In this document: positions 46,533 to 56,222 of the stretch, in pieces
Numbering within the stretch: the first letter of the stretch is position 1
Layout: every line of letters begins with the position of its first letter
DNA from: Chloroflexi bacterium bin125
GTDB lineage: Bacteria; Chloroflexota; Dehalococcoidia; Bin125
Length of the DNA: 64,000 nucleotides
NCBI GenBank assembly: GCA_002239025.1
Contig: MPNM01000012.1
Span: forward strand, 1 to 64,000
Direction of reading: 5' to 3'
Translations under genes and position numbers: made by a program
Notes under the pieces: generated by a model
What the model was told of the DNA's origin: nothing
Databases searched by the model: none
The model's input: only the letters and a program-made list of their open reading frames with translations

Positions 46533-48482
46533 ATGAGCAAGCGAAACTATTGGACCCGAATGTCTCGCAAACGGCTGTCGCGACGAGCCGTGCTGCGCAG
46601 TAGTGCTCGCGCCGGTGTGGGCGCCGCAGGCCTCGCCCTCGTCGGATGCGGCGACGATGACGACGACGCGCAACCCGCCGCGGCGCAGGTCCAGCAGCAG
46701 CAACAGCAGGACCAGCCGCAACCGGCCGAACAACAACAGGCCCAGCAACAGCAGCAACAGGCCGCCGAGCAACAGGCGGAACAGCAGGCCCAGCAGGCTG
46801 AGGCCCAGGAGCAGACCGAACAAGAACAGGCAGAGCAACAGGCCGAACAGCAGGAACAACAAGCAGCGGTCGCTCCGGCCCCCTTTGCCGACGTAGACCT
46901 CGACGCCACCATCACGACCGCCGTCGCCCGCGATGGTGGCGGGTTGGACCCGATCCGCTCCGGCAGCCACGTCAACTACATCTCCCACGGCAACGTCTAC
47001 GACGCCGGCATCGTCTTCGACCCTGACGACAACTCAGTGCGCCCGCACATGATCGCACCCGAGTTCGTTGACGATGTGACAATGGTCGCGCAGGTCATGC
47101 CCGCCATGTTCCACGACGGATCGATCCTCACGGCGGACGATATGGTCTTCACCTACGACCGGATGGGCAACATCGCCCAGTACCACCAGGGGGGCGAGAC
47201 AACCGATCACCCGGCCGGCTGGACCAGCGCGCGCGTCTCCTTCGGCTCACAGAACTGGGTCAGCAGCCAGGCAGTGGACGAGCGCACATGGAAAGTGGAG
47301 CTGCACGAGCCCGATGCCGCCTGGGTCTCCAATCAGATGCCAAACGCCTCAACGGTTGGCGCAATCTTTTCCAGGGCCTACGTGGAGAGCGTCGGCGACG
47401 CGGTGATGGACCGGGAACCGATGGGCACGGGGCCCTACCGCTTCGTCAGCCACACTGACGACACCGACTTCGTCATGACCCGCTTCGACGACCACCTCAA
47501 GTCGCTCGATCACCCGGTCAACGTCAAACACGTGCCCTTCCACAAGGACCTCAAAGTCCTCATCCGGCCCGAGGTGTTGTCGCAAATCGCAGGACTGGAG
47601 GCCGGAGAACTGGACGTGGTCTACGACCTAGCGACCAAGGACGTGGAGGGGTTCATTGACGACCCGGCGTATGAAATCCACTACCAGGGCGCCACTACGA
47701 TGCTGCCCAGGTTCAACTTGAACAACCCGGTGTTCGAGGACGGCTCGCCCAATCCGTTCCTTGACATTCGGGTCCGCGAGGCGGCCAACATTGCCGTCAA
47801 CCGCCAGGCGATCATTGACGGCCTGCTGACGGGCACAGAGAAGCAGCCCATGTTCACGGGCCGCAGTGCCTTCGGCTATCCCACGGAGGATGAGATCGAG
47901 GCCGCAGGCCTGAGGTTCCCCCACGATCCCGAGCGGGCCAGGCAGCTCATGGCCGAGGCGGGCTACGCGGACGGCTTCGACACCACGTTCCACATCGTCA
48001 TCGGCTTCTCCCCGGGCATCCCCGAGATGGCGCTCGCGGTCCAGCAGGACCTCGCCGCGATCGGCATCCGGCTGACGATCAGGGAGTATCAAGCCTCGGA
48101 GTACTTCACCGACGCCGGCATTCGACAGGCGGGAAGCGGCAGGACCGACGGGGCGCCGGGGATCTGGTGGTTCATCGACGGCCAGCGGACGGACATCCAG
48201 ACAACCGTCAACATCTCCATCTTGCCGGAGGGCGTCTACACCCTCGGCAGCAGCGAAGAGGTCACGGCGCTCGCGCGGGCCCAGCGGCTGGAGCTCGACT
48301 CGGCCAAGCGGAGCGAGTTGATCAGCCAGTTGTTCATCGAACATACCCTGGGCTATTACATGCTTCCGTTGGTGGAGATCCAGACCGCTGGGGTCGTTCG
48401 TTCAGGCGTGCGTTGGCCCGCCGGCGCCGTCCAGCCCCGTGGAAACGAACAACTCTTCGCGGTGCAGAAGTTGAAGACCTAG
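46533..48482 (+). CDS. ABC transporter substrate-binding protein (family 5, peptide type), lipoprotein with Q-rich linker
   Basis: SRRAVLRSS...LALVGCGDDDDD, RR signal with lipobox; Q/E/A linker; FADVDLDATITTAVARDGGGLDPIRSGSHVNYISHGNVYDAGI. Confidence 0.9.
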   Translation: MSKRNYWTRMSRKRLSRRAVLRSSARAGVGAAGLALVGCGDDDDDAQPAAAQVQQQQQQDQPQPAEQQQAQQQQQQAAEQQAEQQAQQAEAQEQTEQEQAEQQAEQQEQQAAVAPAPFADVDLDATITTAVARDGGGLDPIRSGSHVNYISHGNVYDAGIVFDPDDNSVRPHMIAPEFVDDVTMVAQVMPAMFHDGSILTADDMVFTYDRMGNIAQYHQGGETTDHPAGWTSARVSFGSQNWVSSQAVDERTWKVELHEPDAAWVSNQMPNASTVGAIFSRAYVESVGDAVMDREPMGTGPYRFVSHTDDTDFVMTRFDDHLKSLDHPVNVKHVPFHKDLKVLIRPEVLSQIAGLEAGELDVVYDLATKDVEGFIDDPAYEIHYQGATTMLPRFNLNNPVFEDGSPNPFLDIRVREAANIAVNRQAIIDGLLTGTEKQPMFTGRSAFGYPTEDEIEAAGLRFPHDPERARQLMAEAGYADGFDTTFHIVIGFSPGIPEMALAVQQDLAAIGIRLTIREYQASEYFTDAGIRQAGSGRTDGAPGIWWFIDGQRTDIQTTVNISILPEGVYTLGSSEEVTALARAQRLELDSAKRSELISQLFIEHTLGYYMLPLVEIQTAGVVRSGVRWPAGAVQPRGNEQLFAVQKLKT

Positions 48483-48503
48483 CCGCTCCGCTCTCCCTCT
48501 GGT

Positions 48504-48537
48504 CCCCTCTCCCCCTGGGAGAGGGCAAGGGTGAGGG
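48504..48537. repeat. REP-like palindrome, copy 3
   Basis: cccctctccccctgggagagggcaagggtgaggg. Confidence 0.85.
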
Positions 48538-48565
48538 CCGCGGCAACGCCGACAAGGAGTGCCCC

Positions 48566-49855
48566 GTGAGTTCATTCGCTGGACTGCCCACGACCAGGCC
48601 AGAGGCCGTCGGCCTCGACGCCGATCGCCTCTCCCGCATCGAAGCCAGGATGGACGCAGCAGTAGACGCTGGCGAGCTACCGGGCGCGGTCACGGTCGTC
48701 CTTCGACACGGCCAGGTCGCCCACACTCATGCAACGGGCACACTAGATATGGAGCGCGACACCCCGGTCGGCACGGACAGCCTCTTCCGCATGTACTCGC
48801 AGACCAAGCCGGTCGCGGCCGTCGTGCTGATGAGCCTCTTCGAGGAAAACGCTTTCGAACTCAACGACCCGATCACCCGCTGGATTCCCGAACTCAGCAA
48901 CCGCCTCGTGGCGATCGAGACGCCACCGCACGATCGCGTCCGAGGCGCATTCCCACCCATGAACGTCGAGCCCGCCCGCCGCGACATCATGATCATGGAC
49001 CTGATGACCATGACCTCGGGGCTGCCCGCAATCGGCAAGCTCCCGGCGGCCTACTTTCCGCTGCTCACGCCAACCTTCGAAGGCAGCGGATTCCTACCCG
49101 GCGACGCACGAGTCAACGATCCACCGCGCAGCTACGAGGAAATGATCCTCGCCAACGCCAACCTGCCCCTCTACGCCCACCCCGGCGACCGCTGGAACTA
49201 CGGCTCCGACTTCGACGTCCTCTCACTCTTCCTCACCCGCCTGACCGGCAAGAACCTCGATGAACTCTTCCGCGAGCGCGTCTTCGACCCGCTGGGCATG
49301 AACGACTCGGGCTTCTACTGCGACGACGCCGATGAAAGACGTCTCGTCACGGACCACACCTGGGACGCCGAGGGCAACCTGGCGATTCGCGATCGCCCCG
49401 ATACTGCCGAAAAAGTGCGTTCGCGTTCGAAGGACTTGCGCTCGGGCAATGGCCTGTTCGGAGGCATGCTCTGCACGCCATCCGACTACGCCCGTTTCGC
49501 GCAGATGCTGCTCAACGGAGGCGAGCTCGACGGCAACCGAATCCTCGGCCGCAAAACGGTCGAACTGATGACCTCGAACCACCTCGGCGATCGCGAAATC
49601 GACCTGTTGCCGATTCCCAACTACGGCTTCGGCCTCGGCTACGCAGTGCGCAAATCGGTGGAGCGCTCTTTCTATCCCGGCTCACCCGGAACCTTCGGCT
49701 GGGGCGGCGCAGCCGGAACCTGGTTCTTCGTCGACCCCGTCGAGGACCTCACCGGCCTCTTCTTCACCCACGTCTTCCTCTACGGAAACCGCCCCGGAGG
49801 CATGGCCGACCTAACTCGAGGCTTCATGAAAATGGCCTACCAGGCCCTCGTCTAG
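48566..49855 (+). CDS. Serine hydrolase, beta-lactamase (class C-like) family
   Basis: GTG start; SxxK motif in FRMYSQTKPVAAVVLMSL; YGSDFDVLS. Confidence 0.92.
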   Translation: MSSFAGLPTTRPEAVGLDADRLSRIEARMDAAVDAGELPGAVTVVLRHGQVAHTHATGTLDMERDTPVGTDSLFRMYSQTKPVAAVVLMSLFEENAFELNDPITRWIPELSNRLVAIETPPHDRVRGAFPPMNVEPARRDIMIMDLMTMTSGLPAIGKLPAAYFPLLTPTFEGSGFLPGDARVNDPPRSYEEMILANANLPLYAHPGDRWNYGSDFDVLSLFLTRLTGKNLDELFRERVFDPLGMNDSGFYCDDADERRLVTDHTWDAEGNLAIRDRPDTAEKVRSRSKDLRSGNGLFGGMLCTPSDYARFAQMLLNGGELDGNRILGRKTVELMTSNHLGDREIDLLPIPNYGFGLGYAVRKSVERSFYPGSPGTFGWGGAAGTWFFVDPVEDLTGLFFTHVFLYGNRPGGMADLTRGFMKMAYQALV

Positions 49856-50391
49856 GCAGCCAAACATTTGGCAGTTAGTTCTCGGCCAGATACGGCAATC
49901 ACGCCGCGCGAGCCGGCCATGTGCGTGCAGGCGATGGCGACGTTTGGGTCCGCAATGCCCAGGTTCGCCCGCGGACCGTTATGCGTCTCCCACAACGCGC
50001 ACACTGGGAAGGGCGTTCGAGCCAAGCCCCTCAGCTATGCGCGACAGATGGTTCAGGATCTCGTGCACTACGTAGAAGAATCCACCGCGATCCGGACATC
50101 GGAGGCGAATCAAACGCTCTCGCCCTCACCCCTTAGACCCACATTTCACGACCTTGAGGCAGGCCGCGCACTCACTACGTATACCAGCGAAACTCCGCGA
50201 CCGGCGCCACAGGCGGCCTCACCGTGCTGGGACCGGCTTAGCCAGAGCCCAGCTTATGGCTGGCCCAGCGCGGCGCCAGACAGTTGAGCGTGCCGACTGC
50301 GGAAGCAGTCACCGCCAAGAGCCGGTTACACGGCATCTACAGCAGGGTGGGCAGCGAGATCTCGCTAGTGTGCTCCGCCGGGACGAGATCG

Positions 50392-50540
50392 ATCGTCAAA
50401 TCAAGGTTTCTTGTTTATGTCAAACTTGGTGGGCCTAACGAGACCGTACTGCGAACTTTTGAGTGGGAAGTGACGCTGTAGGCGCCGACCCAGAATCTCA
50501 GGTGCTCACCACACTCCATCGGGTTCGAGTCCCAAAGCGT
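50392..50540 (+). repeat. Dispersed 3'-end remnant, copy C (with 3' flank)
   Basis: IVKSRFLVYVKLGGPNETVLRTFEWEVTL*; 3' flank similar to copy A. Confidence 0.85.
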
Positions 50541-50902
50541 GGGCCTTTCGAGACATTAGTGGGCCCGTGCTCCTGGCAGGTTGCGCTGAGGACGTTTTCT
50601 TAGAATCCACGGAGGTTACCAATTCTCCCACGGTTCGAGGCCCAGAGCGCGAGTACTCAGAGTCTGCGAATGGAAGCGCACATTTGAGTCGGCGTATGCC
50701 GCCGATTCGTGTATCTTCGCCGGTGCTCAACGTGACGAGACTTCCGAGATGGAGCGCGGCAAAGGGACGCAGGCTGTTGCAGAGGTCTCCTCCGGGAGAA
50801 GCTGTCCCCGGAGGGACAGCACTTGGCCCCGACGTGCGCTACATGGACATTTCACCGCCCGACATCATGTCTCTACCAAGCTGGCGCGCGCGATGCCTGC
50901 TG

Positions 50903-53900
50903 CTAGGGGCCACCCGTGATCGCAGCGAGCACCAAATCGGTATACATCGTGATCCCGCGGGCATTGAGATGCGTGCCGTCGAAGGTGAGTTCAGCTTGGC
51001 GACCGTCAACTGCTTCGCGCCAATCAAGCAGCGTGACCCAGTCAAACTTGGCAGCTTCCTGACGCAGCATCTGATTGATCCGTCGCTCAACATGGAGAAT
51101 CTCAGGACGGAACCCTAGATTGCGGGTCAGCACTATCAGGTGTTTGGCATCTCCCGCAGCCCGCAAAAGCCGCTGGAACGCCTCTTCGTCGTCAAAGTTG
51201 TTGCCAACCGACTGAAAGATCACCACATCACGCTGACCATTGCGAGCGAGGTTTTGTTCCAACAGTCTGAGCGCCTGCGGGAACCCGATGCCGACGACGG
51301 CATCGACGTCAATCCCCGCTTCCTGAAGCGCGACTCGAGCGCCGACCATGACAGAGTCGCCGACGGCAAGCGGAGGCAGATTCGGTTCCATCTTCAGGAA
51401 CCACTTGCCATCCGGGGCGTCGATCGACATCGACTGCGTGATGGTCAGTTGCGCTGACCGCTGCTCGCCACCGGACCAGCGCCACAGTGGAACATCAACC
51501 AGTGGACTGCGATCACGCTGGCCAAACTGGACTGGAAAATCCGCGAGGATCGCCGCCGGCGAGCAGACAACTCTGCTCGTTGATCGAGTTTGCCAATCGA
51601 CACAAGAGCCTCCGGTCGGTTCCACTGTGATCACGCGACACGGCAAGGAACCGGGACAAGGCACTTTGATCCGATTGCCAACGAGCATCCAGTCGTAGTA
51701 GTCCTCTCCATTCAGGAGTCTGAGATCGGCCAACTCCGCGCCAAACGTCCGAGCAATGTTGTAAGGGACATCACCCTGCCGCACAACATACTCGAACCAG
51801 TAGTCAGGCACTTCTAGCTTGCTTTCTTCGTTCACGACCGCCTGAGCGGTCCCTTGTACATTCGGCTTGGAACGAGGCTCTCTGGAAGGCTCGGTCACTG
51901 GCTTGGCGGTCGCCTCAGAAGTTGCCGTGGTAGCTAGCTTTGCGGTCTCCTCCTCGGACTGCTTGGAAGCAGGCTCCGTGACCGGAGGCCGTGTGCCCTG
52001 AACTGCAGGTTGCCTTGTCGATACAACGGGCTCAGGCGTCGCTTGCCGGGTTGTTTCGCTTGACGGGGCAGCGTCGATTGCGGTTTCACTCGTGTCTACG
52101 GAGATCAGGGCTGACCCCTCACGATCCTGCCGGTCTTGAATCCTGTTGATCGCGTCTACAATTGCTCCCACGTAGATATCGATTCCGGCCGAGGTCAAAT
52201 GCGCTCCGTCAAACGTCAGTTCATCCTGACGCCCTTCGCTGATCTCATGCCAGTCGACGAGCGTGACGTTTTCGTACTGGCCAATTCTCGTTCGCAGCGT
52301 TTCGTTGATCGTTGATTCCAGGTCGCGCCAGGGAGGCATCTGTGGAAACTGGTGGGTCAGTAATATTACGTGCGGGACATCCTTAAGCAGATGCATCAGA
52401 TCATCTAAGTCATCATGTGTTTGAAAGTTGTAGCCAATGCCCTGGAAGACAATCGTGCGGTCGTGTCCCCTGGTTTCCAGATGCTTGGCGATTGCCGCCA
52501 TACTCTGACGCGCAGATCTCGCCCCGACGGCGTCGACTTCCAAGCCAGCCTCCGCCAACGCGCTGACAGCACCTCGCATGACTGAGTCACCTACGGCCAG
52601 CGGGCCGATCCCGCTTACACCGCGCAGCGTCGGCTGCGCCGCCTCGGGTCCGATTCCGTCAAGCTCCTCGAGCATCTCGGTTGTCAGGTTGAACTCGTTG
52701 CCGCTCACGCGTTCACCTTGCCATGTCCACTCAGGCTCATTGCTGAACGCGCCGACAGGACCAATCGTGAATCGAGCGGGTGTATGAATCAGGACCATTG
52801 CTCGCTCGCAGGTTTCACCCTCATGACCCGCGCCTTGCCAGTCAATGCACGTGCCTCGTTCAGGTTCAATCTCGACCAATGCGCAAGCACGACCATCCGG
52901 GCAGGGAATTCGGACATGATCGCCTGGATGGATGACTCTCATCACCCGTTCGCCGTTGAACTCGATCAGAGTCTCGGCACTGACCCCAAACAGATTGACA
53001 AGTCTGTTTGGCGAGTCGCCCGCCTGGACGACGTAGACCATCGTCCAGTCACCATCCGCTGCAGACTCAACGTTGCCGCTTGGCGGGCGTGCAACTTCTT
53101 CCGTTTGTGAGTCGCCGGTTGTCGACGATGAACCAGGATCAGGTATCGAAGCTCCATCAGTTGAATCCTCTTGTGTTGACTCTGGCTGAGGGCTCGCAAC
53201 TGCGGATGTAGTCTCGGTCGCGCGATACTGGCGGTCGGCAGTAGACCGCGACTGCTGTCCAGACCGTGTTGCCACGATCAAGGGAACAGGAGTCTCGGAA
53301 TCGGATTCAGCAGTGTCAACGCCTGCAGCACGATCGAGGTCGGTTGTGTCGTTGTCCCGCGACGAGGCTTCTTCGTCTTCGGACTGGGCTGCAATGGCGC
53401 TTTCGAACGCAGAGGTCGTGTCGCCGTCGGTGCGAGATGAAGGCAGGAGTAGGACCGCGCACAAGACTGCGGCAAACAACGAACCGACCGCCACCCAATA
53501 TGTAGATCGACGAACCCTGGGGGTCAAGATTGCCGGATGGCGAACGCGTGTCCAGAACTCCGGACGGCGCATCGGAGATTCCACGATGCGAAAGCTCGCC
53601 TCGGCCAGGACAAACGTGATCGCGGCGCCGAGCAGAATGAGATCGAGCGAACCATAGGAAAAGTCGAAATCCCAGGTCAACGCCAGTAGCACCGGCCAAT
53701 GCCAGAGATAAATGCTGTACGAGCGTTCGCCGAGCCAACGCAAGGCGCCCATTCCAAGGAGTCTGTCTGCGATTGACCCCTGGTTGGCCACGGCTGCAAC
53801 CAGGGCGGCAGCGCAGACAGACATCGCGATCAGTCCGTATGGATACAGCCAGTCATCAGCTGGGTTGGCGCTCAGCATCAGCAAAACCAAGCCGCCTGCC

Positions 53901-54658
53901 CCAACGAAGCCGAGTAGGGCAGTGCCATACCCGACCGAGCGACGCTCTAACAACCTGGTGTTCCAGCGCCAGGGTTGCCAGACGCATGCGAGTGCGACTC
54001 CGATCAAGATCGTGAACGCTCGCGCATCCGTACCGAAGTAGACGCGCGAGGCGTCCTGATCCGGCTGGTGGAGCACTGCCATCAGGTATGCGGAACCGAT
54101 TGCAATCGACAGGACGACAGCGCATATGACAACACGCAAGCTGCCGCGCGGCGCCAACGCAGCCAGCCCGGCGAACACGATTGGCCAGACGATGTAGAAC
54201 TGCTCCTCTACCGCCAGCGACCACAGATGGCGCAACTGTGAGGGACGGGCGAACGAATCCCAATACGACACATCGCGCAGTACAAGATCCCAATTGGTGA
54301 TGTATGCGGCTGCGGCAGCGGCTTCACGCAAGTGCGGGATCAACTCCGAATGAAGCGCGATCGCCGCATACGTCGTCGTTGCGATCAGAACCAGCGCGAG
54401 CACCGGCAGGAGCCGGCGCGCACGTCGCAGCCAGAACTGTGTGAGGTCGACGCGGCCGTCTCGTTCTCGCTCCGACAACAACAGAGACGTGATCAGGAAT
54501 CCGCTGACGATGAAGAATACGTCGACACCGAGGAATCCGGCCGGCAGCCACTCGACTCCGGCGTGAAACAACAGCACGGCAAGCGCAGACAATCCGCGAA
54601 TCCCGTCCAGTCCAGCCAAGTGAGGAATTCGAGGAGTTGTCGTGCCGTGCTTACTCAT
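50903..54658 (-). CDS. Acyltransferase-3 membrane protein with two tandem LysM-SGNH-like modules
   Basis: HLAGLDGIRGLSALAVLLFHAG, FFIVSGFLIT, LWSLAVEEQFYIVWP; YVVQAGDSPNRLVNLFGVSAETLIEFNG and YVVRQGDVPYNIARTFGAELADLRLLNG; two SGNH blocks LAVGDSVMRGA..DGAHLTSAG and LAVGDSVMVGA..DGTHLNARG. Confidence 0.88.
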   Translation of the reverse strand: MSKHGTTTPRIPHLAGLDGIRGLSALAVLLFHAGVEWLPAGFLGVDVFFIVSGFLITSLLLSERERDGRVDLTQFWLRRARRLLPVLALVLIATTTYAAIALHSELIPHLREAAAAAAYITNWDLVLRDVSYWDSFARPSQLRHLWSLAVEEQFYIVWPIVFAGLAALAPRGSLRVVICAVVLSIAIGSAYLMAVLHQPDQDASRVYFGTDARAFTILIGVALACVWQPWRWNTRLLERRSVGYGTALLGFVGAGGLVLLMLSANPADDWLYPYGLIAMSVCAAALVAAVANQGSIADRLLGMGALRWLGERSYSIYLWHWPVLLALTWDFDFSYGSLDLILLGAAITFVLAEASFRIVESPMRRPEFWTRVRHPAILTPRVRRSTYWVAVGSLFAAVLCAVLLLPSSRTDGDTTSAFESAIAAQSEDEEASSRDNDTTDLDRAAGVDTAESDSETPVPLIVATRSGQQSRSTADRQYRATETTSAVASPQPESTQEDSTDGASIPDPGSSSTTGDSQTEEVARPPSGNVESAADGDWTMVYVVQAGDSPNRLVNLFGVSAETLIEFNGERVMRVIHPGDHVRIPCPDGRACALVEIEPERGTCIDWQGAGHEGETCERAMVLIHTPARFTIGPVGAFSNEPEWTWQGERVSGNEFNLTTEMLEELDGIGPEAAQPTLRGVSGIGPLAVGDSVMRGAVSALAEAGLEVDAVGARSARQSMAAIAKHLETRGHDRTIVFQGIGYNFQTHDDLDDLMHLLKDVPHVILLTHQFPQMPPWRDLESTINETLRTRIGQYENVTLVDWHEISEGRQDELTFDGAHLTSAGIDIYVGAIVDAINRIQDRQDREGSALISVDTSETAIDAAPSSETTRQATPEPVVSTRQPAVQGTRPPVTEPASKQSEEETAKLATTATSEATAKPVTEPSREPRSKPNVQGTAQAVVNEESKLEVPDYWFEYVVRQGDVPYNIARTFGAELADLRLLNGEDYYDWMLVGNRIKVPCPGSLPCRVITVEPTGGSCVDWQTRSTSRVVCSPAAILADFPVQFGQRDRSPLVDVPLWRWSGGEQRSAQLTITQSMSIDAPDGKWFLKMEPNLPPLAVGDSVMVGARVALQEAGIDVDAVVGIGFPQALRLLEQNLARNGQRDVVIFQSVGNNFDDEEAFQRLLRAAGDAKHLIVLTRNLGFRPEILHVERRINQMLRQEAAKFDWVTLLDWREAVDGRQAELTFDGTHLNARGITMYTDLVLAAITGGP

Positions 54659-55201
54659 GTCGCTTCACTCGGGAAGTCTCACCGAGTCCGAAGATATGGC
54701 GAATGCCGATGATGAGAACACGTCCAAGCCTGGAACACTGTGAAGTCGACTCAGGTGATTGTCGCATGGCGAGCTACACCGAGTCCCAGTGGACATGACT
54801 GTCTGGGCTCGGCCTGATCTCCAATCTTGAGCCGGGAGCACGATTGGGAGATCCGGCGAGGTTGTCGACTCTCTGTTCGGCAGTCGGAGCCAGACGAATG
54901 GGCGCGAACCGGGGTTTCAGTCGGCGATCCGCCGTTCGACGGCGCAGGTCTGGGTGGCCTAGTTGCGGTGTGAGACTCGGCACAGCAATCTGATGGTCCG
55001 GTTTTCAAGAGAGTTCGTGCAACTACAAACAAGAGAAATGGAGCGGCGCGAGGCGATCAATGGCGGTCGTAACACGTTGCACACCATGGGCGCTAGTTGG
55101 TCTACGACCCCTATGCCTGCTCCGAAACAGCAGGCCGCTCAACGCTCCAGGGCAAGACTAAGTTGAACGTTTCTCGATCTTGCCCCGTTTGGTCTGCGTC
55201 G

Positions 55202-56131
55202 TTAGCGGCTGGCCATTGCGCGTAGCGCGACAAGCGCGTTTGACGGTCGCTCGGCGATGCGCCGCATGAGATATGGGTACCAACGCTCGCCGTAGGGAAT
55301 GCTCATTCGCAGCCGCTCCCCGCGTTCCCGCATCGCCTGTGCCAACTCGGGCCGCACCCCGAAGAGCATTTGGAACTCCCAGTAGCCGATGGTGGACGGC
55401 TCAGTGGCCAGGCGCCGCGCAGCGCGGTGCAGAATCGGATCGTGCGTGGCCACGCCGACATCCGCTCCTGACTGCCAGAGCTGCTCCAAGATCTCCGTGT
55501 AGGCCCGTCGGATCGGTCCGGCGCCAATATGCGCGACCCGGCTCGGCTCGTTGTAAGCGCCCTTGACGAGCCGCACCCGCGCAATGCCCTCGTCAATCAG
55601 CGACTGGGCGTCTTCGGGTGTTCGCCGCAGGTAGGTTTGCAGGGCCACGCCGGTTCGATCTGAGATTGCCGACGCGGCGCGATAGAGATTCAGGGTCGCA
55701 TCGACAGTGTCGGACGTTTCCATGTCCAGTTCGACGCGCACCCCGTGTTGCGACGCCGTCTCGACTATGGTCAGCAGTCCCCGCTCGGCTGTGGGGTACG
55801 AGATGCCCAAGCCCAACAGCGTCGGCTTGACACCCATCCGTGCGTCGAGTGGGGACGCTGCGCCGATCGCGGCCGCCAGCGCGCAATACTCTACAACCGC
55901 CTGCTCGGCCTCGACCGGATCGGTGACGGCCTCGCCAAGGAACGAGAACTTCGCATTGGCGCCGAGTACGCCGTCTTTGGACTGCGACAGTCCCAGAGCC
56001 AGGTCGACTGCGTCGGCCCTCTCGTCTCCGGCCACGAAGCGGCGGACCAGCAAGCGTTCAATCCCGCATGCCCGTACACCGCGTTCGGCCCAGTCCTGTT
56101 TTGAGAGCCAGATCAAGGTGGGCCGCAGCAT
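55202..56131 (-). CDS. Proline dehydrogenase
   Basis: RVRLVKGAYNEP, ATHDPIL, EFQMLFGV, YGERWYPYLMRRIAERPSN. Confidence 0.93.
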   Translation of the reverse strand: MLRPTLIWLSKQDWAERGVRACGIERLLVRRFVAGDERADAVDLALGLSQSKDGVLGANAKFSFLGEAVTDPVEAEQAVVEYCALAAAIGAASPLDARMGVKPTLLGLGISYPTAERGLLTIVETASQHGVRVELDMETSDTVDATLNLYRAASAISDRTGVALQTYLRRTPEDAQSLIDEGIARVRLVKGAYNEPSRVAHIGAGPIRRAYTEILEQLWQSGADVGVATHDPILHRAARRLATEPSTIGYWEFQMLFGVRPELAQAMRERGERLRMSIPYGERWYPYLMRRIAERPSNALVALRAMASR

Positions 56132-56222
56132 GGTGATTTCAGGTCTCGCCTTCGATCGCGGATTCGCAGGCTAGCACCGGTCTGTATGTCGCAGCGAAGG
56201 GAGTGTTGCGCGCGCACGTCCG

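Noticed and set aside
48167-48565. N-terminal extension of the beta-lactamase ORF
   Set aside because: Overlaps the SBP 3' end and crosses the REP-like palindrome; GTG at 48566 precedes the first homologous residues.
50480-50545. Possible tRNA gene (gggttcgagtccc)
   Set aside because: Only a 3-bp T-stem; no acceptor, D or anticodon arms at the correct distances.
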